Below are positions 1 through 7,896 of a stretch of DNA of 28,861 nt, in pieces (position 1 is the stretch's first letter; every line of letters begins with the position of its first letter). Under the pieces are notes generated by a model. It ran no database searches. It was not told where the DNA came from and was given only the letters and a program-made list of their open reading frames with translations. Location of the stretch: positions 1-28,861 of the forward strand of contig DATBFY010000255.1 of the NCBI GenBank assembly GCA_036558265.1, given 5' to 3'. The DNA is from RYN-433 sp036558265 (GTDB lineage Bacteria > Planctomycetota > Phycisphaerae > Tepidisphaerales > Tepidisphaeraceae). Made by a program: the position numbers and the translations under genes.

Positions 1-1513
1 GCAGCGCGTCCACCGCCGCCAGCGCGTTCGCCAGCGCGTTCTTGCTCCGCTCCTTGTTCTTCCCGTGGTTCTGGATGTAGTCGAGCGACTCCTCGATCGT
101 CTTGACGTTGTTCCCCAGCTTGGACCAGAAGATCGGCTCGAGGAACGACGCCTCGTCGATCGCGTCTTCGGTGGCGTTGGGCTGTCCCTTGCGCTTCTGG
201 ATTTCCGCCGCCGCCGACAACGCCCGCTCCAGCACCGGCTTGCCGTGCGCGTCCGCCAGCTCATCCTTCGCCCGGATCACCTCGTCCACGCCGCGCGCCA
301 TCAGCGACCGCAGGATCACCGTGTCCTGCTTGGAGAGGTCCGCGTCCGCCGGCAGCTTGTCGAGCAGCATCTTCTTGATGACCGGCTCGAGCCTGGGGTT
401 CTCCTTCATCAGCTTGTTCAGCGCCGCCTCCCCCGCCGACGCGAACTTTTGCTTCTGGGCCGGGTCCTTCGCCAGGTCCGCCTGCAGCTCGTTGATGCGA
501 TAGTCGAGCAGTCCGATGCTCGCCGAGACGAACTTCAGGTCCTCGCCCTGCAGGTTCGCCGCGACCCACTGCTGAAGATCCGCGAACGCCCGGGTCGCCT
601 CGTCCGGTTTCTTCGCCAGAAGCTGCGCCAGCGCCGTCCCGTACAGCGCCTCGTATTGCGCGGCCTTGTCGATCCCCTTGACCTTGAGCGCTTCGGCGAA
701 CTTGGCGATCGCCGCCGCCGTGTCCCCCTTCACCAGGTTCAGCTTGCCCATCTGGATCTTGACCACCGCCTCGCGCTGGTACTGCGGGTCCTCGAAGTCC
801 TTGAGGAACGTGATCGCCGCGTCCGCGATCTCCTTCCGCCTCGGGTCCGCCGCGTCCAGCGACAACGCCAGGCCATAACTCGAAAACGCCTTGGTCCACC
901 TGGCCGTCTGCAGCCGGTCGTCCAGCGCCTGCCACCTGGCCATGATCTGCGGCTGCGGGCGCGTCTGGCCGGCCAGCACCTGCGTCTCCTGCGCCTCGCA
1001 CTCCTCGATCGTCTTGTCGAGCAGCTTCATCACGGCCTCGGCCGACTCGTTCAGCTCCGACTGCCGGGCCGGGCTCTCGCCGAAATACTCGATCTGGTTC
1101 ACCTGCCCCTTCATGCCGTACTCGATCAGCATCCCGGCGCGATTCATCAGCGCCTCGGTGTCGTGGGTCGAATCCACGAACGCCTTGATCCCCTTGATCC
1201 CGTCGGAGAGCAGCGCCTTGCGCCGCGCCGCCGGCAGGCTGGGGTTGGCCAGCTCGCGCCACGCCGCGATGCTCTTCACCGCCGCCTGCTTGTCGGGCGC
1301 GACGTTGTGCGTCTTGAAGTAATACTCGAGCAGGCCGTCCATCTCGCGGCTGGCCAGCACCCCCATCAGCCGGTCTTCCGCGGCCTGCTCCGGGGACACC
1401 GCCGAAGCCCGTGCGCCAGCCGCCGGGCGATTCTGTGCCAGCGCGAAGCCCGCCGACACCGCCACCGACCCCGCAACGGTCCACGTCCAGGCACGATTCC
1501 GCGAGAACAGCAT
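1..1513 (-). CDS. Secreted TPR-like helical-repeat protein, C-terminus off the window
   Basis: The reading frame has no stop down to base 1, so about 504 N-terminal residues are visible and the C-terminus is missing. It starts at ATG 1513 with MLFSRNRAWTW, a hydrophobic stretch and an ALA-Q cleavage site, so export is likely. The rest is almost entirely alpha-helical and rich in Ala, Lys, Glu and Leu. A stretch such as KLNLVKGDTAAAIAKFAEAL followed by QYEALYGTALAQLL has the look of degenerate TPR hairpins. It is the last visible gene of the leftward vWA-ExbB-ExbD-ExbD set, 234 bp after the second ExbD gene. By analogy with YbgF/CpoB-type proteins beside Tol-Pal it may be a periplasmic scaffold (inference). 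Several long frames overlap it on the other strand; the signal peptide and regular helical composition support this one. Confidence 0.8.
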   Translation of the reverse strand, partial: MLFSRNRAWTWTVAGSVAVSAGFALAQNRPAAGARASAVSPEQAAEDRLMGVLASREMDGLLEYYFKTHNVAPDKQAAVKSIAAWRELANPSLPAARRKALLSDGIKGIKAFVDSTHDTEALMNRAGMLIEYGMKGQVNQIEYFGESPARQSELNESAEAVMKLLDKTIEECEAQETQVLAGQTRPQPQIMARWQALDDRLQTARWTKAFSSYGLALSLDAADPRRKEIADAAITFLKDFEDPQYQREAVVKIQMGKLNLVKGDTAAAIAKFAEALKVKGIDKAAQYEALYGTALAQLLAKKPDEATRAFADLQQWVAANLQGEDLKFVSASIGLLDYRINELQADLAKDPAQKQKFASAGEAALNKLMKENPRLEPVIKKMLLDKLPADADLSKQDTVILRSLMARGVDEVIRAKDELADAHGKPVLERALSAAAEIQKRKGQPNATEDAIDEASFLEPIFWSKLGNNVKTIEESLDYIQNHGKNKERSKNALANALAAVDAL

Positions 1514-1602
1514 GAGGAAGATCCTTTCAATAGATCTTTACGGATCGCCCACGAGGATAGTTTCCCCCTGCCGGCTCCGCAATTCGCAGACGGCAGTCAG
1601 CC

Positions 1603-1721
1603 GTCGTCCTGAGCGCAGCGAAGAGCCTGCCCTGAGCTTGTCGAAGGGACCTGGCCGCGAAGGGAAGAACTCGTCCCTTCGCAGCCAGATCCTTCAGTCG
1701 TTGAAACTCCTTCAGGATGAC
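1603..1721. repeat. Interspersed palindromic repeat of the 'LSLSKG' kind
   Basis: The ends form an imperfect inverted repeat: GTCGTCCTGA (1603-1612) against TCAGGATGAC (1712-1721), one mismatch. Inside is a perfect 8-bp hairpin, CGAAGGGA (1658-1665) and TCCCTTCG (1674-1681). One frame reads ...PALSLSKG, a peptide I recognise as a common false ORF product of repeats scattered in many bacterial genomes. It lies between the second ExbD gene and the helical-repeat gene. Confidence 0.6.
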
Positions 1722-1747
1722 GAAACGCGGACGACGCGCGCGCGCGC

Positions 1748-2221
1748 TCAATCCCGCGCGGCCTGAAACCCGATCTTGGGCCACTCCGCCTTCATCGCCG
1801 CCTGGTACACCAGGATCACGTGGTTGTACCGCGTCAGCAGCCGCGGGCAGATCTTGATCTGCATCTTCTCCGCGGACGAGCCGGTCGCCTCGTGCTGCTT
1901 GCGCTTGAGCGTCAGCGCGTCCGCCAGCTTGTCCGCATCCGTGAAGTACTCCCCGCTGCCGATCCGCGCCCGGAACGTGTCGTCCGACAGCGAGCTGACG
2001 AAGATCTCGAGCTGCGGGTCCGGAACCTTGGGGATGTTCTTGGGGTCGATCTGACCTTTGCCGCTCGCCGTGATCGGCATGCTGCTCTGCAGGAAGTGGG
2101 CCGACGCCCCGAAGCTGCCGGTCAGCATCAGGAAGATCAGGATGACCATCACGATGTCCACCAGGGGCGTCATGTTGGGCCCCGAATCGTAGTGGATCGC
2201 CTTGGCACCTTTGAATTTCAT
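1748..2221 (-). CDS. ExbD/TolR-family protein (second copy)
   Basis: A 157-aa protein with the ExbD/TolR layout: short cytoplasmic N-terminus, one membrane helix (about residues 18-38, MTPLVDIVMVILIFLML) and a periplasmic domain. Asp22 in TPLVD is the conserved helix aspartate that carries protons in this family. With ExbB/TolQ proteins it converts proton-motive force into movement of a TonB/TolA-like partner. The ATG at 2221 follows GAGGAG with 6-nt spacing, and the gap to the upstream ExbD gene is only 10 nt, so the two are co-transcribed. The periplasmic part differs clearly from the first copy, which suggests a heteromeric pair. Confidence 0.92.
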   Translation of the reverse strand: MKFKGAKAIHYDSGPNMTPLVDIVMVILIFLMLTGSFGASAHFLQSSMPITASGKGQIDPKNIPKVPDPQLEIFVSSLSDDTFRARIGSGEYFTDADKLADALTLKRKQHEATGSSAEKMQIKICPRLLTRYNHVILVYQAAMKAEWPKIGFQAARD

Positions 2222-2231
2222 GTCGCGCTCC

Positions 2232-2723
2232 TCACCCCTGTACTTGCACTTTCTGCTGCTTGGTCACGAAGTTCAGGTTCGTCACGCCCGCGCTGGCGCA
2301 CTCCTGAAGCACGAGCTGGATCTGCGCGTAGTGCATGCCCTTTTCGGCGTTGATGATCACGTTGAACTTCTCCCCCCGCTCCTTCTTCATGTCCCGAAGG
2401 ACTTCCTGGAGCGGGTGGACCAGCTTGCCCCCCTTGTTTTCCTGGAGGCGCAGCTCCTTCTGGCGCTCGCCCTTCAGGTCCACCAGGATCTGCGGCTCGT
2501 CGGTCCCCGGCTTGCCGTAGAGGTTCAACGCCAGCGAGTTCCCAAGGTCGATCGCGCTCTTGCCCAGGTAAGTCGTCGGCGCGTCGATCTTGTCGTCGAT
2601 CCCGCTGGAGATCCCGATCTTCGCCACCAGCATGAAGAAGATGATCAGGCACATCACCACGTCGATCAGCGGCGTGACGTTCACCCCACCTTCCTTGATC
2701 TCCGGCATCATGTGTCGTTTCAT
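2232..2723 (-). CDS. ExbD/TolR-family protein (first copy)
   Basis: A 163-aa ExbD/TolR-like protein. The membrane helix at about residues 16-40 contains TPLIDVVMCLIIFFMLV with the family aspartate at Asp21. The periplasmic domain has a charged stretch followed by FNVIINAEKGMHYAQIQLVL, matching the usual ExbD fold in which a lysine-rich beta-strand is followed by the terminal helix. An open frame extends to 2801, but the start at 2723 is preferred because AAGGAG lies 7 nt upstream and the family motif then begins near residue 17. It sits between the ExbB-like gene (94-bp gap) and the second ExbD gene (10-bp gap). Confidence 0.92.
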   Translation of the reverse strand: MKRHMMPEIKEGGVNVTPLIDVVMCLIIFFMLVAKIGISSGIDDKIDAPTTYLGKSAIDLGNSLALNLYGKPGTDEPQILVDLKGERQKELRLQENKGGKLVHPLQEVLRDMKKERGEKFNVIINAEKGMHYAQIQLVLQECASAGVTNLNFVTKQQKVQVQG

Positions 2724-2817
2724 GGAATTGCTCCTTGATCGAGAGATGGCAGTCAGCAGCGCGCGCGTAGGCATGTCTGCCTGCCGACTGCTGGCTACCA
2801 TCTACTGACTACTGCCC

Positions 2818-3711
2818 TCAGGACGGCACCGTCGGCGGCACCGGCACGGGCGCCTTGCGCACCGACCCGGGCACGGGCGCGGGCTGCGGGCTGGCGCCCG
2901 GACGCACCGACGCCGCCGCCGACACCGCCGCGGGCTTGGCCTCCGCGGGCTTGATCAACAGGAGCAATTCTTCGGCGATCAACGCCCCCTGCGTGGTCAG
3001 GCGATCCACCATCGTCCGCTGCACCCCGAACACCGCCAGGCACGGCACGGCCAGGAGCAACCCCAGCATCGTGTGCGTCAGCGCGGTCGAAATACCGCCC
3101 GCCAGTTCGCTCGGCTTGGCCTCGCCGCCCGCCGCCTGCATCGCCTGGAAGGCCTCGATCATCCCCAGCACGGTGCCCAGGAGGCCCAGCAGCGGCCCGA
3201 GGTTGCCGATGATGTTCAGATACTCGATCTTGCGGAACTGCTCGGCCGTCTGCTCGGCGATCGCCGTCTCCATCGCCTCTTTCATCGAGGAGAAGCTCGG
3301 CGCGCGCTTGAGGGCCGGGTTGAGCGCCCGCGATACGAAGCTCGGATCGGTCTCGGTGAACTCGATCAGCTCCTTGAACTCCCGCCGGCCGATCAAGTCC
3401 CGGATGTGATCCGTGCTCGAATCCGGGATCAGCGCCTGCCGGCGCAGCTTGATGAACCCCTGGATGATCAGCGTCAAGCCGATCACCGACAGGATCGCAA
3501 TCGTGAAGAAGACGAAATCCAGGTGGTCGAAGATCAGGGTGAACGGGCTTCGCGCCGTGCCCTTGGCCGGCGCGGCCGCGGCCGAGCCCGCGCCACCCCC
3601 TCCCGCGCCCGTGTTTTGCGCCCATCCCGACGACGACACCACGAATACCACGGCGGCGATGCACGCCACCAACAGCCCCAGCCGAAGCTTGGACGTAGCG
3701 TAACGACGCAT
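2818..3711 (-). CDS. MotA/TolQ/ExbB proton-channel family protein
   Basis: A 297-aa inner-membrane protein of the ExbB/TolQ family, expected to form the pentameric proton-channel core with the two ExbD proteins. The start at 3711 follows AGAGAGG by 8 nt. Residues 1-31 look like a cleavable signal peptide (SSSGWAQ), followed by a Gly/Ala/Pro linker. Membrane segments lie near 58-86, 166-190 (NLGPLLGLLGTVLGMI, the family signature) and 208-232 (TALTHTMLGLLLAVP). An Ala/Pro-rich C-terminal tail follows residue 255. E. coli ExbB/TolQ read GIAEAL at the start of the last helix; here it is GISTAL, so that glutamate is replaced by threonine. Confidence 0.93.
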   Translation of the reverse strand: MRRYATSKLRLGLLVACIAAVVFVVSSSGWAQNTGAGGGGAGSAAAAPAKGTARSPFTLIFDHLDFVFFTIAILSVIGLTLIIQGFIKLRRQALIPDSSTDHIRDLIGRREFKELIEFTETDPSFVSRALNPALKRAPSFSSMKEAMETAIAEQTAEQFRKIEYLNIIGNLGPLLGLLGTVLGMIEAFQAMQAAGGEAKPSELAGGISTALTHTMLGLLLAVPCLAVFGVQRTMVDRLTTQGALIAEELLLLIKPAEAKPAAVSAAASVRPGASPQPAPVPGSVRKAPVPVPPTVPS

Positions 3712-3931
3712 GAACGATACCTCTCTCGCACTTGGCGAGCGATCAGGGGTGATTCCCTTCGGACCAGCAAGGACCGGAGCCGATCTCTCTGTCTATTGCC
3801 ATCCGCCAGGGGTGGAATGTGGGCAAGTCCGGGGTCGGCATCGTCGGTCGGCCGGAACATTGTCGCTGTCACCGCCAAACGCGCCGCGCGCCCGCTTTTT
3901 CCCCATTCCGCGTTATATCCAGGTTGTGAAA

Positions 3932-3963
3932 ATCGACCGGCTCGCGTCGGAACACCGGTCGAT
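3932..3963 (-). terminator. Probable terminator after the vWA gene
   Basis: A perfect 9-bp stem, ATCGACCGG (3932-3940) and CCGGTCGAT (3955-3963), with a 14-nt loop, starts about 41 nt downstream of the vWA stop codon. On the minus strand the stem is followed by TTT and then CACAACC, so the U-tract is short. If it works, the ExbB-ExbD-ExbD genes need their own promoter in 3712-3931, or are expressed by readthrough. Confidence 0.5.
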
Positions 3964-4004
3964 CAAAGCAATGGCCTCTTCGCGCCTCAGGAGGGACAAA
4001 ATCG

Positions 4005-5174
4005 CTACCTCTGCTGCAACTCCGTATCCGATACGAACTTGAACAACCCCCCGTTCTCGTCGGCGATCTGCTTGAGCAGTTTCTCGTACGCCTCGCCGCG
4101 ATCCATGAATGCGATCGTGTTGATCTTAACCCGCTTATCTTTGTTCAGTTTGCGGATTTCTTCCAATACCTGGTTGTTATTGGGAAAATCCCCGTCCGTC
4201 AGGATATAGATGAGCTGCGGCCCCGCCCCGAACGCCGCCCGCAACCCCGGGATCGGATCCGACGACCCGTGCGGCGCGGTCTTATCCAGGAAGTCATACG
4301 CCCGGCGCTTGGCCTCGGGCACCGCCAGCATCAATTGCTTGTCCAGCGCGATGAAGTTGTCCTCGGAGAAGAAGATGATGTCGAACGCCTGGATCGGCTT
4401 GAGCGTATCCGCCGCCTTGCGCAGCTCCTGCCGCAGGGTATCGAACTTGTTCATCATCGACCCGGACGAGTCGCAGAGATAGACGACCTTCATCGCATTG
4501 CCCGACACGCCCATGAAGGGGCTCTTGGGGCCGATGCCGCCGCCTCCACCGGGGATGCCGAAGGGAGCCAGCGGCCCGCCGTTCCCGTCGCCCGTCCCGC
4601 GCCCCTGGATACCGGCCGGCCCATGGCCCCAGGGCGTGCTCTGCGTGCCCTGGGAGATCAGGTTATCCTCCGGCTCGCTCCCCCCGCCGGCCAACATCTG
4701 AAGCGCCATGGACGGCTTCTGCGTCGTGATGCCCGTCGAATCGGGCGGCACATCCTTAAACTGATCCTGGGCCGCATCCCGCGTGTTGTCATCACCCAGG
4801 CCGGGGTGGGGAATACCGCCGACCTCGGCATTTTCGACGATGGTTGCGTCGGGGATGACCACCGGCTCTTTGCTGGCGGTCACGATGATCTGCGCGGCCT
4901 TGTAGGTCAGGATTCCCAGGCCGATCAGGCCTAAGTGCAGCACCAGCGAGGTGATAAAGGGGAGGACGTCCTGTACGAAGGGGAGTTGCCAGAAGCTCCG
5001 CTCCACCCCCTGATGCTCGCCCGCCACCTCGTCAACGGTCGCCTGTCTTTGCAGGTCCTTGGGGATCTGGGCCTGCGGAAGGGGTGGCGGAGGGGGCGCA
5101 GCGGTAGCCGGCGGGGGCGTAGGGGTGACCACCTTCGGGCTGGGCACCGGCGGGGGAATCGGAGGGGTCGCCAT
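4005..5174 (-). CDS. TonB-like single-pass protein with a C-terminal von Willebrand factor A domain
   Basis: A 389-aa protein. Residues 1-45 are Pro-rich and cytoplasmic. A single membrane helix (about 66-98) contains Ser76-x-x-x-His80, the same SxxxH spacing that TonB and TolA need to engage ExbB/ExbD or TolQ/TolR. A Gly/Pro-rich linker (about 160-226) leads to a vWA domain from 228. Its metal site is recognisable: DSSGS at 235-239 (DxSxS), Thr299, and Asp327 in LTDGD. So the TonB topology is kept while the usual C-terminal domain is replaced by a metal-dependent adhesion fold. The ATG at 5174 has GGAG 8 nt upstream. The ExbB-ExbD-ExbD genes follow directly on the same strand. A function as an energised periplasmic ligand-binding arm is inferred. 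Confidence 0.85.
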   Translation of the reverse strand: MATPPIPPPVPSPKVVTPTPPPATAAPPPPPLPQAQIPKDLQRQATVDEVAGEHQGVERSFWQLPFVQDVLPFITSLVLHLGLIGLGILTYKAAQIIVTASKEPVVIPDATIVENAEVGGIPHPGLGDDNTRDAAQDQFKDVPPDSTGITTQKPSMALQMLAGGGSEPEDNLISQGTQSTPWGHGPAGIQGRGTGDGNGGPLAPFGIPGGGGGIGPKSPFMGVSGNAMKVVYLCDSSGSMMNKFDTLRQELRKAADTLKPIQAFDIIFFSEDNFIALDKQLMLAVPEAKRRAYDFLDKTAPHGSSDPIPGLRAAFGAGPQLIYILTDGDFPNNNQVLEEIRKLNKDKRVKINTIAFMDRGEAYEKLLKQIADENGGLFKFVSDTELQQR

Positions 5175-5206
5175 AAGCTACTCCAGGCCAATCACTTGCC
5201 GACAGT

Positions 5207-5235
5207 AAGATAGCGGGGCCGCGTCCGCGTCGCAA
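5207..5235 (-). promoter_or_regulatory. Candidate housekeeping promoter for the vWA gene
   Basis: On the minus strand TTGCGA (5230-5235) is followed after exactly 17 nt by TATCTT (5207-5212), four of six matches to each sigma-70 box. This gives a leader of about 25 nt before the ATG at 5174. The -35 box falls within a small hairpin (CGTCCG/CGGACG). It is a pattern match only. Confidence 0.4.
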
Positions 5236-5366
5236 ACGGACGCATCATTCAAAATTACGGAATGGGCCTGGATTTGGTTTCATTAGACAGGATTTCCCAT
5301 GCGCTGTCGTGATGGCATCTTAAAAACACCGATCATCCTGATCAACCCCAGTATAGGATCGCGCCC

Positions 5367-6749
5367 ATGATCGGAAGCTTGCTGCAACCCGAGATCGAAG
5401 AGCTGATTCGCGAGAAACAGTGGGCCGATATCCAGCAGATCCTGGGGGAGATGGACCCGTCCGATGTCGCGGAGATCCTGACGGATATTCCCGACGAGCA
5501 GGATGCCGCCATTTTTCGGCTGCTCAAGCGGGACTTCGCGGCACAGGTCTTCTCATACCTGCCGGTCGATCACCAGGAAGCGCTGCTCCGCACGCTTTCG
5601 AATGACCAGATGCGCTCGGTGCTGGCGGGCATGACGCCCGACGACCAGGCGCGCCTCCTCGAGGAACTGCCCCACGAGGTGACCCGCCGGCTTCTGGAAA
5701 CGCTCAGCCCCGACGAGTTGCGCGCGGCGCGGGATCTGTTGGGTTATCCGGAGGAGACGGCCGGCCGGTACATGACCCCGCGCTACGTTTCGCTGCGTCC
5801 GGAAATGACGGCGGCGGAGGCGCTGGAACACGTCCGCCGCACCGGAAGGCAGATGGAGACGCTCGGCGTGCTCTACGTCGTGGACAGCGCGGGGGTGCTG
5901 ATCTCCGAACTGCGGCTTGGAACGCTCGTGATGGCCGACCCCGCCAGGCGGGTGGTGGACATCGAGGATCGTCCGCTGGTGGCGATCCCGGCGGCTGCGC
6001 CGCGCGGGGAGGCGGTGGACCTGTTCAAGAAGTACGACCGCGTGGCGCTGCCGGTCGTGGACGCGCAGGGGCACATGCTGGGGATCATCACGGCCGACGA
6101 CGTGATCGACGTGCTGGAATCCGAGACGACCGAAGACATCCAGAAGATCGGCGGCGCCGAGGCGCTGGACGCGCCCTATAACGAGGTCGGTTTCTGGCAC
6201 ATGATCCGCAAGCGCGGCGGATGGCTCTCCGCGCTATTTTTAGGCGAGACGCTGACCGCGACGGCGATGGGGCACTTCGAGCACGAGATCGAGCGGGCGG
6301 CGGTGGTGGCGCTGTTCGTGCCGCTGATCATCAGCAGCGGCGGCAACAGCGGCTCGCAGGCGACGACGATCATCATCCGATCGCTGGCGCTCAAGGAATT
6401 GCGATTGCGCGACTGGTGGCGGGTCTTCGGCAAGGAGATGGGGACGGGCCTGGCGCTGGGGGCGTTCCTGGGGATGATCGGCTTTGCGCGAATCCTCCTG
6501 TGGTATTACCTGGGGTGGGCGCACTATGAGGGTCATCCTTACCTGATGGCCGGCACGGTGTGGCTGAGCCTGATCGGCGTGGTGACGTTCGGCTCGACGG
6601 TGGGGAGCATGCTGCCGTTTTTGCTGCGGAAGGCGGGGCTGGACCCGGCGTCGGCGTCGGCGCCGTTCGTGGCGACCCTGGTGGACGTGACGGGGCTGGT
6701 CATTTACTTCACCGTGGCGATGATCGTATTGCGGGGGACGTTGCTTTAG
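5367..6749 (+). CDS. mgtE: Magnesium transporter MgtE
   Basis: A 460-aa protein of normal length for MgtE, a Mg2+-gated Mg2+ channel of the inner membrane. In order: the superhelical N domain (about 1-130), with repeated AEIL/DIP and LLEELP elements; a CBS pair (about 134-255, beginning MTPRYVSLRPEMTAAEALEHV and ending ITADDVIDVLE); and a five-helix membrane domain (about 285-460). The pore-lining signature SGGNSGSQATT is intact. The start at 5367 fits the family; only a weak AGGA precedes it. It is divergent from the vWA gene. The 192-bp gap shows no M-box riboswitch that I could recognise. Confidence 0.97.
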   Translation: MIGSLLQPEIEELIREKQWADIQQILGEMDPSDVAEILTDIPDEQDAAIFRLLKRDFAAQVFSYLPVDHQEALLRTLSNDQMRSVLAGMTPDDQARLLEELPHEVTRRLLETLSPDELRAARDLLGYPEETAGRYMTPRYVSLRPEMTAAEALEHVRRTGRQMETLGVLYVVDSAGVLISELRLGTLVMADPARRVVDIEDRPLVAIPAAAPRGEAVDLFKKYDRVALPVVDAQGHMLGIITADDVIDVLESETTEDIQKIGGAEALDAPYNEVGFWHMIRKRGGWLSALFLGETLTATAMGHFEHEIERAAVVALFVPLIISSGGNSGSQATTIIIRSLALKELRLRDWWRVFGKEMGTGLALGAFLGMIGFARILLWYYLGWAHYEGHPYLMAGTVWLSLIGVVTFGSTVGSMLPFLLRKAGLDPASASAPFVATLVDVTGLVIYFTVAMIVLRGTLL

Positions 6750-6756
6750 GGGAACG

Positions 6757-7896
6757 ATGATCGGGGCGAGGAAAGCGCAGGCGAACATGATCAATAAGAC
6801 GGCATTGGCGTTGGCTGCTGTGGCGTTCTTTGTGATCGGATGGGGCGTGAGCACCTTTGCCGAGCCTGCGAAGGCGGGCAAGACGACCGGGGACGTGACC
6901 GCCGCCGCGCGGAAATTCCTTGGCGCGCTTGACGAGGGTCAGCGTGGCAAAGTGGTGTTCGATTTCAAGGATCAGGAGCAGCGCAAGCGTTGGTCGAATC
7001 TGCCGTCGGGGATCTTCCGGCGCGCGGGCCTGCGCATGGGCGATCTCACCCCGCCGCAGCGCGAGGCGGCCATGGCGGTGCTGGCGGCGGCGCTGAGCCC
7101 GCGCGGATACGAGAAGGTCGTGCAAATCGTCGAGGCGGACGAGACGTTGAAGAAGAACCAGGGCGGTGGGCGCGGCGGTCCGGGCGGGGGAGGCGGCCCC
7201 GGCGGGCGCGGGGGACCGGGCGGACCCGGTGGTGGGGGGGGCGGTGGCGGCGTCAGCTTCGGACGCGACAACTATTACATTTCGTTCCTCGGCCAGCCCT
7301 CCGCGACCGAACCCTGGATGATTCAGTTCGGCGGGCATCACCTGGGGCTCAACATCACGCTTGCCGGTGACAACGGCACGCTCGCGCCCAGCCACACCGG
7401 TGCGCAGCCGGCGCGTTACCAGCTCGAAGGCAAGACGATCCGCCCGCTGGGTCGCGAGGTGGACAAGGCGTTCGCGCTTCTGAGTTCGCTGGACGAGGCG
7501 CAGCGGAAGCGGGCGATCCTGGGCTTTCAGATTCGGGACCTGGTGCTGGGCCCCGGTCGCGACGGCAAGACGATCGAGCCCGAGGGGATCAAGGCTGCGG
7601 ATCTGACCGAGAAGCAGCGCGAGATGCTGCTGGATCTGGCAAGCGAGTGGACCGGCATCCTGAACGACGCCGCCGCGACGGCGAAAATGGAAGAGATGAA
7701 GAAGGGCATCTCGGACACGTGGTTCGCCTGGAGCGGCCCGACCGACGCGGGCGGCGCGGCGTACTTCCGCATCCAGGGGCCAAGCGTGTTCATCGAATTC
7801 GCCCCCCAGCGCCTGGGCGGCGACACGACCCAGCACATCCACACGATCTACCGCGACCCGACCAACGACTACGGCGCGAAATGGTGGAAGCCGTGA
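6757..7896 (+). CDS. Secreted DUF3500-family protein
   Basis: A 379-aa exported protein. Residues 11-35 (MINKTALALAAVAFFVIGWG) form a signal peptide, so ATG 6787, with GAGGAAAG upstream, is an alternative start; ATG 6757 has AGGGG close by. The DUF3500 features are GGHHLGLNITLAGDNGTLAPSHTGAQPA, the later stretch on lowering of a residue pool (LTEKQREMLLDLASEW), and the C-terminal QHIHTIYRDPTNDYG, with conserved histidines. An almost pure Gly/Pro/Arg run (bases 7162-7255) interrupts the N-terminal third. The molecular function of DUF3500 is unknown to me. It starts 7 bp after mgtE and overlaps the next gene. Confidence 0.85.
   Translation: MIGARKAQANMINKTALALAAVAFFVIGWGVSTFAEPAKAGKTTGDVTAAARKFLGALDEGQRGKVVFDFKDQEQRKRWSNLPSGIFRRAGLRMGDLTPPQREAAMAVLAAALSPRGYEKVVQIVEADETLKKNQGGGRGGPGGGGGPGGRGGPGGPGGGGGGGGVSFGRDNYYISFLGQPSATEPWMIQFGGHHLGLNITLAGDNGTLAPSHTGAQPARYQLEGKTIRPLGREVDKAFALLSSLDEAQRKRAILGFQIRDLVLGPGRDGKTIEPEGIKAADLTEKQREMLLDLASEWTGILNDAAATAKMEEMKKGISDTWFAWSGPTDAGGAAYFRIQGPSVFIEFAPQRLGGDTTQHIHTIYRDPTNDYGAKWWKP

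Noticed and set aside
65..1612. 515-aa plus-strand open frame
   Set aside because: It is Arg/Leu-rich, lies antisense to the helical-repeat gene, and has no ribosome site or family features. The minus frame has a signal peptide and regular helices.
5175..5366. M-box magnesium riboswitch before mgtE
   Set aside because: The gap is long enough, but I could not identify the conserved M-box helices or loops, only a small hairpin near the vWA promoter.
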